DNA of 22,166 bases, from the IMG/VR virus record IMGVR_UViG_3300020214_002438, positions 1 through 22,166 of that record, one strand, 5' to 3'. A program made the translations under genes and the position numbers. Position 1 is the stretch's first letter; the number at the start of each line of letters is the position of its first letter. Below the pieces are notes generated by a model that saw only the letters and a list, made by a program, of their open reading frames with translations, did no database searches and was not told where the DNA came from. This document shows positions 11,001-17,000 of the stretch, in pieces. Source of the stretch: a virus.

Positions 11001-14000
11001 TCGTCCACGGGGGTCCACCTTCTCGTGAGCCCGTCCGTGAACCCCGGCGAGAAGCTGACGATGTCGCGGGGCAGGTCAAAATCGGCGTACCTTCCGTAGA
11101 AGTTAAGGGAACCGACCGCACGCGTGGCGTCCGACTCGGCGGACAGCATTTGATCCATGTCCCTCCCGCCGAACTTCGTCAACGAATCCCTTATCTTCTG
11201 GTAGCGCTGGAGGTCGCGTTTCTGGGCGTCGACGAACCTGTTGACATCCGCGACGATCGCGGCGACGCGCGCCTCGTCGAAGTTCTCCATGTTCAGCACT
11301 CCGCCTTCGCCGAATGCCCTCGACAGGAGCTGGGATTGCGCCCTCAACGCCCCACGTATCGACGGGTGTGCGGTGACGACCGCCTCGCCTCGGGCGATCC
11401 TCGCGGCGAGGTCGGACGAGTGCCTGACCATGTCGGACTTCGCCTCCGCAGACTGCAGGAACCTCGCTACGTAGGTCCTGTTCGCCCCCCTCGTGTCGCC
11501 CTGCCCGGCCACCGACCCGGCGCGGCCCGCGACGCCCGCCGACATGCGAGGGTCAAGCACGCCGCCCGAGAGCCTGTCCGGTCCCTTGTGGACCACGTAA
11601 GCGAAACCGTCAGCGCCCTTCGACACGCCGGCGGCGTCGTAATCCTGCCCGGACATGGACGCAAGGAATCTGGTTTCGTCGGCGAGCATCCTCGCCGTCT
11701 CGTCGTCAAGCGTCTCGAGGTCAACGACGTTCTGGGAGCGCCTGACCTCCTTGGAGTCCCGGACGTGCTGGAGCCTGTCGAGCTCTTTCTTTGCGATATC
11801 GACCTTCCTGCTCACCTGGGCGAGTCTGTCCGACGTGGCTTGCTGGACGTGCTGCTCCACCCTGTCATCGGAAGCGTTCGGGTACCTGGACAGGAAGAAC
11901 TCCGCCTCGTCCAGCTCAAACTGCTCCTTGGTCCTGTTGCGCGGAGTGATCGGCGTCCCGTCGTCGTCGGAGTCGAGTCCGTACCTCATCATGGTCGCGT
12001 ATTCGGGGACCCTCCCGGTGACGTTCGCATCGCCTCCGATCCAGTCGCCCGTGCTAATCAGGTGGTCCAGCGCCCTCATGAGACCCCTCAGCCTCCTCTC
12101 GGCGCCCTCGACGTCCTGGTCCATCTTCGTCCTTGCCGCCGAGTCGTTGGCCCTTATCGCGTCAACCCTCTCGGCGACGCGAGGGGTGGATCCGTTGATG
12201 ACGCGCGACCCGTAGAAGCGAACCGCGTTGCCGGAGAGGTCGGCCACGCCAGTGATCCTTCCGTCCGATTTCAAAAGAATCGCCGGGAACTCGAGGTTCG
12301 CCCCGCGATCGTCGCCCAACAGCTGCCTGCCGATGAGCGTAGACACCGTCGCCTGGTCGTCGCCCCTTACCGGCATCATCATCACTGACTCCATGCTCGG
12401 GTTCGCCCTGTCCCTCTGGACTGTCCTCGTGACCACGTATTCCCTGCCCCCGTCGCCGAAGTCCGCAAACACGACCCTGCGCTTGGGGGCCGACATACCC
12501 CCGGATGCGTCGTCGTCCATCATGCTCATCGGCCCGTCGCCGATCCTGTTGTAGGTAGTGACCCCGGCGTCGTCGGTCAGCTCGACGAACAGACCGAACT
12601 CGTCGTAGAAGATCCTCCCGTCGACCACCCTGCTGCGCATCTCCGGTGAGTTCACGTCTACCCGAAGCTTCGTGAGCGCCGTCACCTTCGTGGCGCCGAC
12701 GCGCGCCGCGTCGAATCCGTCTCCCATCCTCTCGGCAATGTCAAGGTCCGATGCTCCGTTCAGCCACGCCCTAACGATGTAACGCTCAATCGACGTCAGA
12801 GCGTCACCGCTGCTCTCCAGGCGCCTGTGCACCCCCATCCTGACTGGCATCGCCGAGGCGAGCAACCTCAACGTGTGGGCCGCGGCTCGCAGGCGAACGA
12901 CCTCCTCGTCCATGCCCAGGCTCCTGGCGACAGCGGCGAAATCGTCGTTCGTGGCCCGCAATGCCTCGAATACCTGGACGTTTATCGGTCCGTCAATGTC
13001 GAGCGGATCCTGCTCACCGTTCGCAACCTTGATGGCGGAGGAGACAAAATCCCTCGGACTGCCCGTGGTTATCTTCGCGGCCTCGGCCAGCGAAGAGAAC
13101 GGGCCGCGCATGGACTTGTTGAGCTGGTCGACCTCCGGGGCGACGGCGGACAGGCGGCGACGACGCGACCCGCCGACCATCAACTGGTCTATCTTGTTGC
13201 TGATCACACGACGGAATCGCATCAGGGCCGCCAGTCGCACTCTCTGCGCGTTGGTCAGGCCGTCCTCGCCCGACTCCTTCAGCGAGTCGAGGATCTCTAT
13301 GAAACTCGGATCAACTGCGTTTCTTCTTCTTCGGCTTCCGGGCCTTTCGGCCCCTGGTGCTTTTGGGCGGGCGGCGTCCACCGCCCTGCCTCCACGACTG
13401 GGGGCCATCGCACCCGACGGACCATCATCGATCATCCTGTTCCTCAGCTTGGCGAGGGCGAGCTGCTCCATGCGCCTGATGGCGAACCTGTCCGTCCTCA
13501 GTCGCTCAGCCGCCTCCTCGAGCAATTCGCCGTCGAGACGTCGCCTGAGCAGATCCGCCTCGGCGTCGGTGAGACCGGTCATCGGGTCGTCGACCATCGC
13601 CCGTGCGAGCCTGTTTGCGTGGTACTGACCAAGGTTGCGCAGGTACTTGTGATGGAGTAGCTCAAGCTGCCTGGCCCTCTGCCTGGACGTCCTGAAGCGG
13701 CGGCCGGCCTCGTCCAACGACAGCTTGTCGTGGGTCCTTGCCAACCAGATCCTTCTCCCCAGGTCCGCGTTCTCCTCCCTGGTCCTGGCACGACCGGCCA
13801 TTCCGGCGTCCGCACCCGGGGGTGGGTCCGTGATGGCACGGTCTCCCGGATTCGGCAGGTCAATGTCCTCCATCATGTCCGAGATGTCTTCCCCGTTCCT
13901 TCTTCTCCTGAAAACTTCCTCGAGCGTTTCTTCGGAATCGATTCTCACGGCGCGTCCACGGCGTCTGTTCCTGTTCGGACCGGCCATTCCGGCATCCCCG

Positions 14001-17000
14001 TCGACGATCTCCCCGTCGACGATGTCGTCGTCCCTGGTCCTGGGCCTGGAGGCGATTTGCTCCGCGCTGAATATGACCACTTCCTGGTTCGGTATCAACT
14101 CCCCGCGATTGTCAAGCGGCGGTGGCGGGTCGTTGGGATCCATCGCCTGCCCGAAGTCGACGCCCCTGTAGACGAAGTCGCCCCGGGCGTTGAAACCTAT
14201 TGAGTCCCAATTGGCGAGCAGACTCTCGCGGATCCAATCGGCGTCTTGCGACTGCACCCCCGCTATGTCCACGAATTCCCCGTCAAAACCGTCCCCATCC
14301 TCGAAGTCAGTGGAGTCCCTGTAAAAGATTCTCCCCGTCGAGGTGTCAAGCCAGAATTCACCCTGACCGCGCCAGCTCGGGGATCTGACCGAATAATCCG
14401 GAGACATCCCGGAATCCCGCATCTTCTCGCGTCGTGCCGACAAGTTCGCAAGCCCAATCCGCTCCGCCTCAAGCAGCTCGCGCTCCACTTCGGTACCGTC
14501 GTCTACGATTTCGCCGTCCTTGGGCATTGCGAGTCGATCTTCAAGGATGTCCGCGGCCTGCTCAAAGAGTTGGGCGGCTTCTTCGTCGTTGTAGTCCGTC
14601 CTCATTATTTCGGCCTGCGACCGCATGGCATTGATGTTGTCTCGGTCGCTGTACTCGTACCTATCAACTTCGTTGGTCTTCGGACGGAAACTTCCGCGCA
14701 AAGAATCCTCAGCCTGTCTAAACATTGCCGACGTATCGTCGTCAAGACCTCTGCTGCCGGGCTGCTCTCTCTCCTCTCGAGCCTGACGGAATCTGTCGGC
14801 CAATTCGTCGGGGCCGCCTCCGCCTCTGCTCATTCCGGCTTCCCCGTCGCCTCCGCTGAATTTCCTGAAGATTTCGTCGCGCCTGGGCCACAGGTCCCTG
14901 TTGTTCCTTCCCCTGTACACAGGGTTGCTGGACGAGCCGCCAACGTAATAATCCTCGTTTATGAATTTTTCGACTGCCTCCTCTGCCAATTCCTGCGCCA
15001 AAGAGGCGATCTCATCGGCAGACGGGACGTAATCCGGATCGTCTTCGTTCTCGTCTCCGAGATATTCCAAAATATCGTCGAGTATTCGGGGACGCAGAAC
15101 GCTCGTGTCGCCAGTCGTGCGTGCGTCGTCGGCCCTTCGTTCGTCCAGCATCAATTCGTAGAATTCCCGTTCCCGGGACTCGATGTCCGTCCGCCCGACG
15201 AATGGGCGAGAGTCCTGGTTGCTCATTCCAGCTTCCGGTCCGTCGAGGAGCATCAGTCTCCGCATTTCGTCGATTCCCTGGTCCCTGAGGCGACGCTGCC
15301 TCGTCTGCCTGCTCGGGCGGTCGAACGAATCTGCTCGCGCCAAGTCCTCCGCCAACCTCTTTGGAATACGCCTCCTGCCAGTCGGAACGAGGGGGCGCAC
15401 GGGCACCGTCGGCCTGATTGGTTGCGGACGCACCGGGACCGGCTCTCTCTCCGGCTCGGGCACGGGAACGGGCACGACCGGCTCCGTCTCCGGTTCCGGT
15501 TGCGGAACTGGGGTCGGGGGCCTGTTCGGCTTGGGCACGAACGGCGACGGTTCCGTCACCGGCTTTGGTTCCTTGGCTGGTTCCGGGACCTCGGTCGGCT
15601 CGGGCACCGCCGGCATCATCAGCGGGCGTCTTTGATTCATTCTGTCGGAAACCCTCGGAATGTTCGGATCACCGAAGCGCGGCCCATCCGGGATCCCGAA
15701 CGGCGTCGGGTCCGGCACTCCGCGGCCCATGTTGACGAGCGGGTTGCCCTCGAGCACCAGCTTGTCCAGGTCGGCGTCCCTCGCGGTGAACGGGTTCATG
15801 TCGACGTTGAAACCGCGCACGGCACCACCTATGTTCGGAACGCCGAGACCCCTGCGCATGGCCATCCCCGTCGGGTTCACGAACTTCCGGCTCATTCCCT
15901 GCTCTATCTTGTTGACGACGAAGTTCTGCGCCTCGACGGAAAGGAACCCGAACCCCTTCAGGAGGAAACCTCCGTTGACCGGCACGACCTCAAAGTTGAG
16001 CTGGTCGCCGAGCGACTTCAGTTTCATGAAGGCGATCCTCGGACTCTCGCCCCGCGTGAGCGCCACCGATGCGTCGCAGTTGCCGCCGTTTCCGCAGGAA
16101 GGACAGCAGTGTCCCTCGTGACCGACGTGGCCTGCGTGGTGCCCGACGTTCGGGGTTATTCCCGTCGTGACCCCGCCGACCGTCTGGCCGGATGTCGTCT
16201 GGTTGATCGGGATGTAGACGGTCTCGGGCTTCACCTGCTGAGCCGTGCCGAACATGAACTCGTCGCCGTCGTAGTGGTACGCGACCCTCATCGTCTCCAC
16301 CGACGCGCCAGCGCCCATCTCGAACACCGCTATGTCGTTGTCGGCCGTCACCAGTCTCACGGGGCCGCCGAACCTCGCGGCCAACGCCCTGGTCAGCTCG
16401 GATGCCCTGCCGAACGTCTCGTTCTGCTGCGCGCTCGTGGCGGAGTAGATGGCCGCGACATAGTTCTTGTTCTCCACCGAGTCTGCGTCGTCCTTCTTCT
16501 TGTTCTTCTTCGAGTTCTCGTACCTCTCGAGCAGGCGACGACCCTTCGCCGCCAACGCGGATGCGTCGGACGCGTTCTGCGGCACCGGCTCGCCCCACGC
16601 CGCGGCCGAAAGGGCAAGCCTCGAGGGCTTGCCGTTCGGCTTCTTCATCGGACCGCTCGGATTGGTGAAGAAGCGGGTGAGGAAGGAACCCTTCCTGCGC
16701 ATTTTCTCCGGCGTGTCGGCCGCGCCCATCACGCCCGGTTTCAGATTTGCGCCCTCGGTGCGCTTGAAGTGGGCCCGACCGGCCGCCGTGAGTCCGCCCT
16801 TGGGGTCGCGCAAGACGGGCTTGCCCGCCTTTTCCTGCCCCTCCTTGGTCTGCGTTTCGGCCTCGTCCGCCTTGATGGATATCGTCCCCGTCAGCTGGTT
16901 CGCTCCGTGCAAGACCGGCGACACCTCGTAGAGCTCCACTTCCTTCAGGAGGTTGGCGGTCTGCACCGGGTCGAACACCGCGTCCAGGGTCTTGTACCCG

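Larger units (their letters stand above)
2678..15244 (-). repeat. Dispersed module-boundary motif G-D-[AGP]-x-A-G-M-[SA], about 15 copies
   Basis: Motif Met residues in the giant ORF (plus-strand position of the reverse-complemented ATG): 724 (15224), 855 (14831), 1137 (13985), 1199 (13799), 1330 (13406), 1634 (12494), 2250 (10646), 2572 (9680), 2957 (8525), 3877 (5765), 4185 (4841), 4387 (4235), 4641 (3473), 4743 (3167). A degenerate copy D-D-A-Q-A-G-A lies at 4906 (2678-2698) and a weak one, D-S-G-M, at 997 (14405). Examples are GDAEAGM (2250, 2572, 2957), GDGEAGM, DGPEAGM, DGPIAGM and GADAGM. Met is followed by A, S or G at all fourteen full sites. Intervals are 62-920 aa, so this is not a periodic structural repeat. 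Codons differ between copies, so selection is on protein sequence. Confidence 0.9.

Noticed and set aside
10088-12388. 766-aa open frame on the plus strand
   Set aside because: Antisense shadow of the giant ORF with no motif, no Shine-Dalgarno context and Arg/Val-biased composition.
8525-14851. The G-D-x-E motif as a 2A-type ribosome-skipping sequence
   Set aside because: The initial G-D-x-E resembles 2A peptides, but the essential N-P-G-P end is missing from every copy, and 2A skipping is not established in bacteria.
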